A model generated the notes under the pieces. The model was not told the DNA's origin and did not search any database. It saw only the letters and a program-made list of their open reading frames with translations. From NCBI GenBank assembly GCA_019636335.1, contig JAHBXR010000033.1, positions 1-51,183 of the forward strand: a stretch of 51,183 bases of DNA. The letters are read 5' to 3'. This document shows positions 8,286-15,989 of the stretch, piece after piece. The DNA comes from Pirellulales bacterium. GTDB lineage: Bacteria; Planctomycetota; Planctomycetia; Pirellulales; JAEUIK01. How positions within the stretch are numbered: position 1 is the stretch's first letter; every line of letters starts with the position of its first letter. The position numbers and the translations under genes were made by a program.

Positions 8286-10096
8286 GGGTGCAATCCCAGG
8301 GTCCATTCCATCCAGCGTTGCTTGCGCAAGACTCGCCGGATGAGTTGCTTGTCTTGCGGTCGAAGTTTACGCACCCCCAGGTATTGTTTGATGAAGGCCA
8401 TCTTGTGCGCGCGAGAGATGCGCTCGCGCGGCGCCGAGTAGGCCAGTTGTGCCAGGTCCTTGACGATCCATCGTCGGCGCAGCCGCGTGCGATGCTGCAC
8501 GCGCTGCAGGTCGATGAGATGGACGCGGAACTCGCCTGGCACGTGCTCGCGAATGAAGAAGTGGCAGCAATAGAAGTCGCGGTGGTTGTACCCCATGGCG
8601 TGAAAGTGACGCGCCACGGACGCCACCTCGCCCAGCAGCGTGTCGAGCGCCGCATTGCGCAGGCCGTGACGTTCTCCCGTGATCCGATCGACCGCTAGCG
8701 CCGCGCCGTCGTTGAGTGCCGGGAAGCGTCGTCGCAAGAAATGATCCAACTGCGTGCAGCCGACCAGTTCTTCGGTGAGAACGAACGACTCGAGCAGTCC
8801 GTCGGCATGGAGCCCCTCGCCGTAGGCGATCAAGCGCATGGCCGCGATGCCGCCGCGCGCGAGCCGCGCGATGTTGCGCGCCTCGACGCGCCCCGCCGTA
8901 TCCCCCGGATCGAGCCCGAGCTTCGCACGAAAGCGGGTGTTCCAGGTGCGAATATGGTGCTTCTTGAGGAACGCGCCGCGCGGCGCGTGTTCGCCATCGT
9001 CGAGCACGAGACGCCAGTTCTCTCGATCTGCCAGGGCGCGCAGGCATTCGCCTGCGGTGGTGGCCATCATGTCGGCGAACGTGGCCCGGCCTTCATGCTC
9101 GAGGTGAGGTCGAAACTCGGGATCGATCCACATGCGACCCCGTTCGATGGGGGCCAGCGCCTGCACCGAGCGATGGGCGGCGGTATCGCTTTCGCGGATC
9201 TCCCAAATCTTGCGTCGACGCAACAGCCGTTCGACGCGCCGTCGCGTGGCCGCCAATAACTCGGCCGCGCGATCCTCGAGCTGCGCCGCCGATAAGTAGC
9301 TGTCGAGAAAGCGCTCTTCGTCGCGCTCGCTCGCCAAGCGGCGCGGCAAGGTCGCCCAGAGGGCGGCCAGGTCGCGAGCACGGCGGGCAAGCGAAGGGTT
9401 CGCGTGGTACGTGCTGCGCTGAAAGTCGAGGAACGCCACCTGCCAGCTCGCGCCCGTCGTCGCCACGTGGACGTGGTTGGCGAACAGGTCGGGCTGGTTG
9501 TAGCCCGTCGCGTGCAGTCGCGCGACTTCGCGTGCCAGGGCGCTAAAGAACTCCCCCCGTCGCGCGGATGAGGTCGTGACGGCGTCGGACGACAGGTACT
9601 CGGCGAGTGGCACCGTTCCGTCGAGGCCTTCGACCACCAGGCAGGCCTGGGGTCGCCAGAGCCCCTGCTGAACGCAAGCGATCGGTCGAGGCACGTTGAT
9701 TCCCGCCTCGCGCAGCGCCCGCAGCACCTCGAACTCGGCGCGGCATTTCGTCCAGTAACCGCGGCCGGCCAGCACGTGCCGGAGGAGATCTTTCGTGTGC
9801 GTTGACGTCTCGCGTTTGAGAAACAGGACGCGCCGCAAGGCGCTGTCCCCCCCCAGCACGACGCGGAGCGTCTCGCGCCCCGGTCGACCGCGCGCCACGA
9901 GCACGCCATCGGTGCGCTCCAGCAGCGATGCGAGCTCGTCGAGTCGTTCGGCGCCGACCAGCGCGGCGAAGGCCGGATCGTGCCAGTGAAAATCGAACGG
10001 ACCCGCCCCGCGCGACAGGCGGCGCCTGGAAGACTCGGGCGTGAGCGTGGAACGTCTCCACCGCGAGCGCGTGCGCGACTGGTGGTCAAGCAGCAT
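8282..10096 (-). CDS. tandem two-domain LPS kinase (InaA/WaaP type)
   Basis: A 604-residue fusion of two protein-kinase-like domains of the lipopolysaccharide core kinase family. Domain 1 (residues about 30-300) has VLFLKRE (candidate ATP-binding Lys), GYNQPDLFANHV as catalytic loop and AFLDFQRS as metal-binding Asp motif. Domain 2 (about 320-600) has GAFLKKHH, GYNHRDFYCCHFF and VHLIDLQR. Both keep the key Lys and Asp residues, so both may be active. WaaP relatives phosphorylate heptoses of the inner core; most are single-domain and half this length. The start at 10096 overlaps the heptosyltransferase stop by 11 bases; a longer frame upstream lies inside that gene and is rejected. Confidence 0.85.
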   Translation of the reverse strand: MLLDHQSRTRSRWRRSTLTPESSRRRLSRGAGPFDFHWHDPAFAALVGAERLDELASLLERTDGVLVARGRPGRETLRVVLGGDSALRRVLFLKRETSTHTKDLLRHVLAGRGYWTKCRAEFEVLRALREAGINVPRPIACVQQGLWRPQACLVVEGLDGTVPLAEYLSSDAVTTSSARRGEFFSALAREVARLHATGYNQPDLFANHVHVATTGASWQVAFLDFQRSTYHANPSLARRARDLAALWATLPRRLASERDEERFLDSYLSAAQLEDRAAELLAATRRRVERLLRRRKIWEIRESDTAAHRSVQALAPIERGRMWIDPEFRPHLEHEGRATFADMMATTAGECLRALADRENWRLVLDDGEHAPRGAFLKKHHIRTWNTRFRAKLGLDPGDTAGRVEARNIARLARGGIAAMRLIAYGEGLHADGLLESFVLTEELVGCTQLDHFLRRRFPALNDGAALAVDRITGERHGLRNAALDTLLGEVASVARHFHAMGYNHRDFYCCHFFIREHVPGEFRVHLIDLQRVQHRTRLRRRWIVKDLAQLAYSAPRERISRAHKMAFIKQYLGVRKLRPQDKQLIRRVLRKQRWMEWTLGLHP

Positions 10097-11141
10097 GCGA
10101 GCCTCGCGCCGGGTGGTGCAATTGCGCGACGACGGTACGCTCGACTTCATCCACCGAGAGATCGCGCATGCACTGGTGGTGACCCAACGGGCAGACGCGG
10201 CGCTGACAGGGCCCGCACGGTAATCGTTTCTGCAGATGCACGGCGCGCGGATAGTAGTTTTCGCTCCACTCGATGTGCGTGGGGCCAAACAGCGTGACGA
10301 CCGGCACTTGGAAGGCTGCCGCGAAATGGCGCGGCCCGCTATCGGTGGTGACCATGAGCTCCGCGCGGCGGACGCAGGCCTTGCTCAAGCCAAGCGAGAG
10401 GGTTTGATCGGCCAGGCTGACGACGTGCGGATGCCCGGCTTCTGCCACAATCCGCCGCGCGATCTCGCGCTCGCTGGGACCGCAGATCACGAGCACGTGC
10501 CGCGCGTGCGACGTGGCCAGGCGCCGCGCGAGCTCGACGAAGTATTCCGTGGGCCACAACTTGGCCGCACCGTACGCGCCACCGGAGTTCAGCACGACGA
10601 CGCGCCGTTCGCCGGGCAGATGGAGCGCGTGCCAGGCCGCGTCGGCACGCGCCTCGTCCTCGGGCAAGGTGGCCAGCTCGATCTGATACGAGTCGGGGGG
10701 GCAGCCGAGCTGCGCCGCCAGTTTGTGATACTCGTCGATCACCGGCGACGGGACGAACTGTCCCTGTTCGCGATGATGGTAGAGCCGCTCGGTGAGCAGC
10801 AGACCTCGCCCGTAGCGATCGAAGCCGATGCGGCGCCGCGCGCCGCTCGCCCAGGCCAGCAGGCCCGTGCGAAACGAGTTCGTCAGCAGCAGCATCGTCT
10901 CGAAGCGCTCGGCGCGCAGTTGCCGCACCAGACGCCAGCCGCGCCGCTGGCGATCCTTGGTCCGCGGCTGATAGACGATCGTACGGTCGAGCCACGTGGT
11001 GCCGGCCAGCGCCTGATCGATCGGCGGGCGCAGAATGCCCACGATCTCGGCGGTCGGCAGTTGTTGGCGGATGGCGCGCAGGGCGGGCGTCGCCATGACG
11101 GCATCACCCACCCAGTTCGGCAGGAAGATCCCCAGCTTCAT
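10086..11141 (-). CDS. waaF: ADP-heptose:LPS heptosyltransferase (GT9)
   Basis: A 351-residue GT-B enzyme of family 9. The start MKLGIFLPNWVGDAVMATPA is the classic heptosyltransferase N-terminus (xxPxxxGDxxMxxP). The C-terminal half has VVLNSGGAYGAAKLWPTEYF, the TTDSGPRHFAAAF acceptor/donor motif and VTLFGPTHIEWS. A CGPCQRRVCPLGHHQCM segment near the end matches the cysteine-rich tail seen in many planctomycete and delta-proteobacterial relatives. It adds L-glycero-D-manno-heptose from ADP-heptose to the LPS inner core. It lies 44 bases after hldE, which makes the donor. The exact heptose position (I, II or other) cannot be told from sequence; the symbol is by closest type. Confidence 0.87.
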   Translation of the reverse strand: MKLGIFLPNWVGDAVMATPALRAIRQQLPTAEIVGILRPPIDQALAGTTWLDRTIVYQPRTKDRQRRGWRLVRQLRAERFETMLLLTNSFRTGLLAWASGARRRIGFDRYGRGLLLTERLYHHREQGQFVPSPVIDEYHKLAAQLGCPPDSYQIELATLPEDEARADAAWHALHLPGERRVVVLNSGGAYGAAKLWPTEYFVELARRLATSHARHVLVICGPSEREIARRIVAEAGHPHVVSLADQTLSLGLSKACVRRAELMVTTDSGPRHFAAAFQVPVVTLFGPTHIEWSENYYPRAVHLQKRLPCGPCQRRVCPLGHHQCMRDLSVDEVERTVVAQLHHPARGSHAA

Positions 11142-11185
11142 GCGGGCAGAGTCCTGAGTGCTTGCACGTGGCTTGTTCGAAGGCG

Positions 11186-12751
11186 TTACTTCGCTGCCGT
11201 GTCGCGAGCGCTGGCAGGCGCTCTGGCTGCATCGGCCGTATTGGGAAACTTCGTATGCGGTCCGCGCAGGGTCTGATTCTCGGCCAGCGAAGCGACGATC
11301 GCCGTAGTCGAGATGCCCTCGACCATGCCGGTGACGCAGACGCGACCGCCGTACTCTTCGACCACTTCGTGTCCCACGACTTCGCTCGGTTGGTACGTGC
11401 CTCCCTTCACGAGCACATCGGGACGCAGCCGGTGGAGCAGCTCGCAAGGGGTGTCGTCGTCGAAGAGCACTACGTAGTCGACGCAGGCGAGCGCGGCGAG
11501 AATCGCCGCGCGGTCGGTCTCGTTGATCACCGGGCGCGTGGGGCCTTTCAGACGTTGTACGCTGGCATCGCTGTTCAGCCCGACGACGAGCTTGTCTCCT
11601 AGTTGCGCGGCCTCCTGCAAATAGCTCACATGGCCGACGTGCAGCAGATCGAAGCAACCGTTCGTGAAGACGATCGATTTGCCTCGTGCGCGATGCGCGA
11701 TCGTCAGTCGCTCTAGCTCGTCGATGTTCACGAGCTTGGACTGTCCCACGGGCTGATCGGCCAACAGGCGCTCGCGAATCTCGTCGCGCGAGACCTGCGC
11801 CACGCCGATCTTTTCCACCTCGAGGCCGGCCGCCACGTTGCCAAGCTGAATGGCCACCTCGGGGGACGTGCCCGCGGCCAGCGCCACGCCGATCATGGCC
11901 AGCACCATGTCGCCCGCCCCCGTGATGTCGTAGACCGAGCGGGCCCGCGTGGGAAAAAGCTCGCCTCGGCCGTCGGGCCAGACGAGCGCCATGCCGTCGC
12001 GATCGAGCGTGACGATCGCCATGTCCAGCTTCAAGGCGCGGCAGAGGCGTTCTCCGGCGCGGAAGGCGTCCTCGGCCGTGTTGATCTTGAACCTGGTCGC
12101 CAGCTCGGCCTCGAGACGGTTGGGGGTCATCGTCGTCGCGCCACGATAGCGGCTGTAATCGCTGCCTCGAATCGGATCGACCACGACGCGCACGCCGACG
12201 CGATGGGCGGCCTCGATCGTCTCGTGCAAGACGCGCGGCGTGCAGACCCCTTTGTCGTAATCGGAGACGAGCAACACGTCGTGCTCGCGCAGCCCCTTGG
12301 CGATGCGGGTGATGAGCTGATCTTCGAGTTCCTGGCAGACCGGCTCGCGCACTTCGCTATCGACGCGCAGAATCTGGTGCGGATGGCGATTCGCCGCGCG
12401 ACCGATAAAGCGTTCTTTCACCGTGGTCGGACGCGTGCGGTCGACCAGCACGGCCGCTTCGTCGACGCCACTGTCGATCAAGTGTCGCCGCAACAAGCTT
12501 CCGTCGCTGTCGGAACCGACGATGCCGACGCAGGTGGTCTCGGCCTCGAGCCCCCGCAGCATGTGACAGACATTGGCCGCCCCACCGAGTCGCGCCTCGC
12601 GGCGGTCGGCACGCAGCAGAATGACGGGCGCTTCCTGGCTCACGCGCTCGGCGTTGCCCCAGGTGTATCGGTCGAGAATCAGATCGCCCAAGACCATGAC
12701 CCGCGGTCGAGAAAGCTGTTCGAAGACGCGGAGCAAATCGGCGTGGCTCAT
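11186..12751 (-). CDS. hldE: bifunctional heptose-7-phosphate kinase / heptose-1-phosphate adenylyltransferase
   Basis: A 521-residue fusion with the full HldE layout. Residues 1-about 330 are a PfkB-type sugar kinase (VMVLGDLILDRYTWGN, RLGGAANVC, DITGAGDMVLAMIGVA with the catalytic Asp). Residues about 360-510 are a nucleotidyltransferase (FTNGCFDLLHVGHVSYLQEA with the HxGH motif, then DVLVKGGTY and VEGISTTAI). It makes ADP-D-glycero-beta-D-manno-heptose by phosphorylation at C1 and adenylylation. First gene of a four-gene minus-strand operon that uses ADP-heptose directly downstream. Its presence supports a Gram-negative outer membrane with heptose in the LPS core. Confidence 0.96.
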   Translation of the reverse strand: MSHADLLRVFEQLSRPRVMVLGDLILDRYTWGNAERVSQEAPVILLRADRREARLGGAANVCHMLRGLEAETTCVGIVGSDSDGSLLRRHLIDSGVDEAAVLVDRTRPTTVKERFIGRAANRHPHQILRVDSEVREPVCQELEDQLITRIAKGLREHDVLLVSDYDKGVCTPRVLHETIEAAHRVGVRVVVDPIRGSDYSRYRGATTMTPNRLEAELATRFKINTAEDAFRAGERLCRALKLDMAIVTLDRDGMALVWPDGRGELFPTRARSVYDITGAGDMVLAMIGVALAAGTSPEVAIQLGNVAAGLEVEKIGVAQVSRDEIRERLLADQPVGQSKLVNIDELERLTIAHRARGKSIVFTNGCFDLLHVGHVSYLQEAAQLGDKLVVGLNSDASVQRLKGPTRPVINETDRAAILAALACVDYVVLFDDDTPCELLHRLRPDVLVKGGTYQPSEVVGHEVVEEYGGRVCVTGMVEGISTTAIVASLAENQTLRGPHTKFPNTADAARAPASARDTAAK

Positions 12752-13106
12752 AGGGTGGCCGGTCCTCGGAGTCGGTACGAAGGGTGAGCCGGTCGGCCAT
12801 TCGAGCGCGACCGCCAGCGCCGCGACCGCTCGGGCGACTTGCCCGGGTCGTTCACTGGGGCACGAAAGATAGGACTGGGGCCGATTTGGGTCAATGTCAG
12901 CAAGCGGCCGGGCGCCGTGCTAGCACGGTGCCGCAGGAGATTCCTAAGTCGCACTGCCGGCACGTCTTTCTGCCGCGCGGCTTTTGCAGCACCCGGGTTG
13001 CGTGCGGTACATTGGAGAATCGGAACAGCAGGAGGGCGTGGACGCGCACTATTTCCGGCCCGGGTCGCCGCAGGGGCGGCCTGGCCTCGAGCGGCGCGCT
13101 GCGCCG
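12752..13106. other. divergent intergenic region
   Basis: These 355 bases separate hldE from the plus-strand pseudokinase gene and should hold promoters for both. I see no hexamer pair better than 3-4 matches, no hairpin and no credible small gene. Confidence 0.4.
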
Positions 13107-15956
13107 ATGGCAATGCCCCCGTCGACGCAAGAATTCTGGCAACTGGCTCAAAAGGCCAGGCTTCTCACCGCGGCCGAGGCTGCGCGCCTGCAGGTCGAAT
13201 TCGCGCGGCACCGGCCCGACGCCAGCGGCGCCGAAACGGCGGCCGACGCGACGTCGTTGGCCCGTTGGTTGGTGGCCAACGGTCAGATCACCCGCTACCA
13301 GGCGAAGACCCTGCTCGCGGGCCGGGCGGGACCTTTTCTCTTGGGGAATTACGTCCTGCGCGAGGCCATCCGCGAGGGGCGCCTGGCCGGGCTGGCCCGG
13401 GCTCGACACGTGGCCAGCGGTTACGACGTCTTGCTCGCCTTTTGCGACGAGACGACCGCCTCAAGTCCGACGCGCCTGGCGCAGTGGGAGCGCGCCGCCC
13501 GCGCGGCGTGCAAGACGATCTCGCCGCGCTTGTCGCGCACTTACGAGGTCGTGACGCTCGGCAAGCGACGGTTCGCCGTCGTCGAGAATCTGTTGGGCGC
13601 AACGGTGGCCGAGCGGCAGGCGCGGGGAGAGAAATTCACTCCCGAAGAGGCCTGCCGCATCGTCTACGAGGTGGCGATCACCGCCATCACGTTCGATGGC
13701 GCCGGACGCGTCCACGGAGAGATTCGCGCGGACAATGTTTGGCTCGACGATGCGGGGCACGTCAAGCTGCTGCAGTTTCCTCTAGCGAGTGCTGCGTCGA
13801 AGCAAAAAACCGAAGGGGCGTCGGCCGCACACGCCGACGTGCGCGCCCTGGGCACGCTGCTCTACTGGATGCTCTTCGGTCGGTCGCCGAGCGCCGATGC
13901 GCGCGAAGGTCGCAATCCGCTCGCGCGCGCGGCAGCCGATCTGCCCGTTCCGTATGCGAGACTGCTCGAGTACTTGCTCACAAGCGATCCGGCCAAGCGT
14001 TATCAGACCTTGGCCATGGCCGTCGACGGGCTGGCCGCTTTGGTGCCGGTTTCTGCCGGCGAAGCCGTCGCCGAACCCCCCGACCCCGCGCGTCTGGCGT
14101 ACGAGGCGACACTGGCGACACCGCCCGGCGTAACGGCCGAGATTCCCGCAGTGGAAGTCGACCCCATTTCCCTGGCAGAAACGGTGGCCTGGCCCATCGA
14201 GCAGATCGCGCCAGCCTTGTCGGCGTCGGGCGAGCATCCCGTCGTGAGGCCCGCGACGGCACCTGTACATCACGACGATCCGTTCGCTTCGCTCGTTCAC
14301 ACCACGACGACACGCCGCCCGCCACAGGGGAATCCTCTGCTGCTCTTGGCCGTGCTGTTAGCGGTGGCGGGCGCGTCGGGGTTTGGAGTGTACGCCTGGC
14401 TGACGTATGGCGGCTCTCCATCGGCGGAGACGGCACCCTTGCCTGCGCCGACCATAGCTTCGGCGCCGGTCGCCACGCCTGGGGCGCCTTCGCCGGACAG
14501 CGAATCGCCGAGACGCGCAGAACCTCAGCCAACCGCACCCAGCCCGACGGCGCCGAGCGCGCCCCCGGCGCCCGAAGATCTCGGCGTGTGGCAATCGCCT
14601 ACGTCGGGCGAGGCCGTCGACCTGGCGTGGATCGCTCCGACGAGTCAGATGTTTCTCGTCTGGCGACCGGCCGAGTTTCTCGCGCAGCCCGAAGGAGAAC
14701 GGGTCCTCGCCTCCTTCGGGGCCTTGGGACAGCAGACGCGTCAGGCCCTCGAAAAACTGGTGGGGCTCCCCTGGCCGAACGTCGAACAACTCACGGTCGG
14801 ATTCTTACCCGACGGTAACGGTGGGCTGCGTTATTCGCTGGTGGTGCGCACGCTGGAGCCGGTCACGTCGGCAAGTTTGCTGTCGGGGCGCGGCCCCGCG
14901 ATTGTCCGCAGCTTGGCTGGGCAGACCGTGCAGGAACTGGATGGCTACGGTTATTTCCTTCCGCCCGAGGAAGAGAAGCTGCTCGTGGTGGCGCCCTTCG
15001 ATGAACTGGGCAATCTGATCGCCGACGAGGGAACACCCCCCGCGCTGCGCCGCGAGCTGGCCGAGCTGTTGTCGGCGAGCGATCGCGACCGCCACGTCAC
15101 CTGGTTGTTCGTCCCCAGCTTCCTCTCGACCGGTGGCCGAGCCCTGTTGACCGATGGCGCCGAACGCTTGCGCATGCCGCTGGTGGAGTTGTTTGCCGAT
15201 GACACGGCCGCCGTGCTCGCCAGCGCTCATCTCACGGCGGACGATCTGTTTCTCGAGTTGCGTCTGGCGGGCACGACCGAGACGCTGCCCGACGCGCTGG
15301 TCGCCCGCTGGCAAGATCGTGCCACGACCTTGCCGGCGGAAGTGAGCGATTACGTCGCGTCGCTCGCTCCGTCGGCCTATAGCGCCAAGGTGCTCGAACG
15401 GTTTCCCGAGATGGTGTCGATCTTGTCGCGCTTCACGCGTAGCGGGGTGGAAGATCGCTGCGCCGTGCTGCGGGCCTATCTGCCCGTCGTGGCGGCGCAC
15501 AATCTGACGCTGGGTACTCAACTGGCGTTGGTCGAGCAGGCAGCTTCCGGCACGACCGCGGGCGGAACGCCGTTGGCCGACACGTCGAAGCGGGGCCTGG
15601 CCGAGCTGCTCAATCAGTCGACGTCGCTTAGTTTTCCCCGCAATACGCTGGAGCAGGCCCTACTGATGCTGGGGGAAGGGATCGGCACGGAGATCGTCAT
15701 TTTGGGGGCCGACCTGCAATTGGAAGGGATCACGAAGAACCAGTCGTTCGGATTGGACGAGCGAAACCAACCGGCGCGAGAAATCTTGCTGAAGATCCTG
15801 CGTCAGGCGAATCCGGATGGCAAACTTGTGTATGTCGTTCGGGCGAAAGAGGATGGCAGTGGCGAGGCGCTGTTCGTCACTACCCGGGCCGCGGCGGCCA
15901 AGCGAGGCGAGACGTTGCCGCCGGAGCTTGCCACGGAGCCCATGAAGTCCCCCTAG
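13107..15956 (+). CDS. membrane-anchored pseudokinase with STN-like C-terminal domain
   Basis: About 949 residues. Residues about 10-80 hold the planctomycete pre-kinase segment (LVANGQITRYQAKTLLAG then FLLGNYVL). A kinase-like domain follows but key sites are lost: the glycine loop is REAIREGRLAG, the VAIK lysine is absent (YDVLLAF), the catalytic loop reads HGEIRADNV (Asp replaced by Glu, Lys by Arg, residues about 203-211), and DFG is replaced by LQF. A Pro/Ala linker and one membrane helix (about 409-432) lead to a large domain probably outside the membrane. The last 100 residues (NTLEQALLMLGEGIGTEIVI onward) resemble secretin-type STN folds. The start could also be the ATG at 13113. It sits 33 bases before a gene with the same tail type. 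Confidence 0.75.
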   Translation: MAMPPSTQEFWQLAQKARLLTAAEAARLQVEFARHRPDASGAETAADATSLARWLVANGQITRYQAKTLLAGRAGPFLLGNYVLREAIREGRLAGLARARHVASGYDVLLAFCDETTASSPTRLAQWERAARAACKTISPRLSRTYEVVTLGKRRFAVVENLLGATVAERQARGEKFTPEEACRIVYEVAITAITFDGAGRVHGEIRADNVWLDDAGHVKLLQFPLASAASKQKTEGASAAHADVRALGTLLYWMLFGRSPSADAREGRNPLARAAADLPVPYARLLEYLLTSDPAKRYQTLAMAVDGLAALVPVSAGEAVAEPPDPARLAYEATLATPPGVTAEIPAVEVDPISLAETVAWPIEQIAPALSASGEHPVVRPATAPVHHDDPFASLVHTTTTRRPPQGNPLLLLAVLLAVAGASGFGVYAWLTYGGSPSAETAPLPAPTIASAPVATPGAPSPDSESPRRAEPQPTAPSPTAPSAPPAPEDLGVWQSPTSGEAVDLAWIAPTSQMFLVWRPAEFLAQPEGERVLASFGALGQQTRQALEKLVGLPWPNVEQLTVGFLPDGNGGLRYSLVVRTLEPVTSASLLSGRGPAIVRSLAGQTVQELDGYGYFLPPEEEKLLVVAPFDELGNLIADEGTPPALRRELAELLSASDRDRHVTWLFVPSFLSTGGRALLTDGAERLRMPLVELFADDTAAVLASAHLTADDLFLELRLAGTTETLPDALVARWQDRATTLPAEVSDYVASLAPSAYSAKVLERFPEMVSILSRFTRSGVEDRCAVLRAYLPVVAAHNLTLGTQLALVEQAASGTTAGGTPLADTSKRGLAELLNQSTSLSFPRNTLEQALLMLGEGIGTEIVILGADLQLEGITKNQSFGLDERNQPAREILLKILRQANPDGKLVYVVRAKEDGSGEALFVTTRAAAAKRGETLPPELATEPMKSP

Positions 15957-15989
15957 ACTTGTGTCGTTTGTCGCGGGAGCGCTGGTAGC

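Noticed and set aside
7086..8441. 451-codon plus-strand frame opposite the GT4 gene
   Set aside because: Antisense to a clear glycosyltransferase; composition is that of a shadow frame and it begins within the hairpin region.
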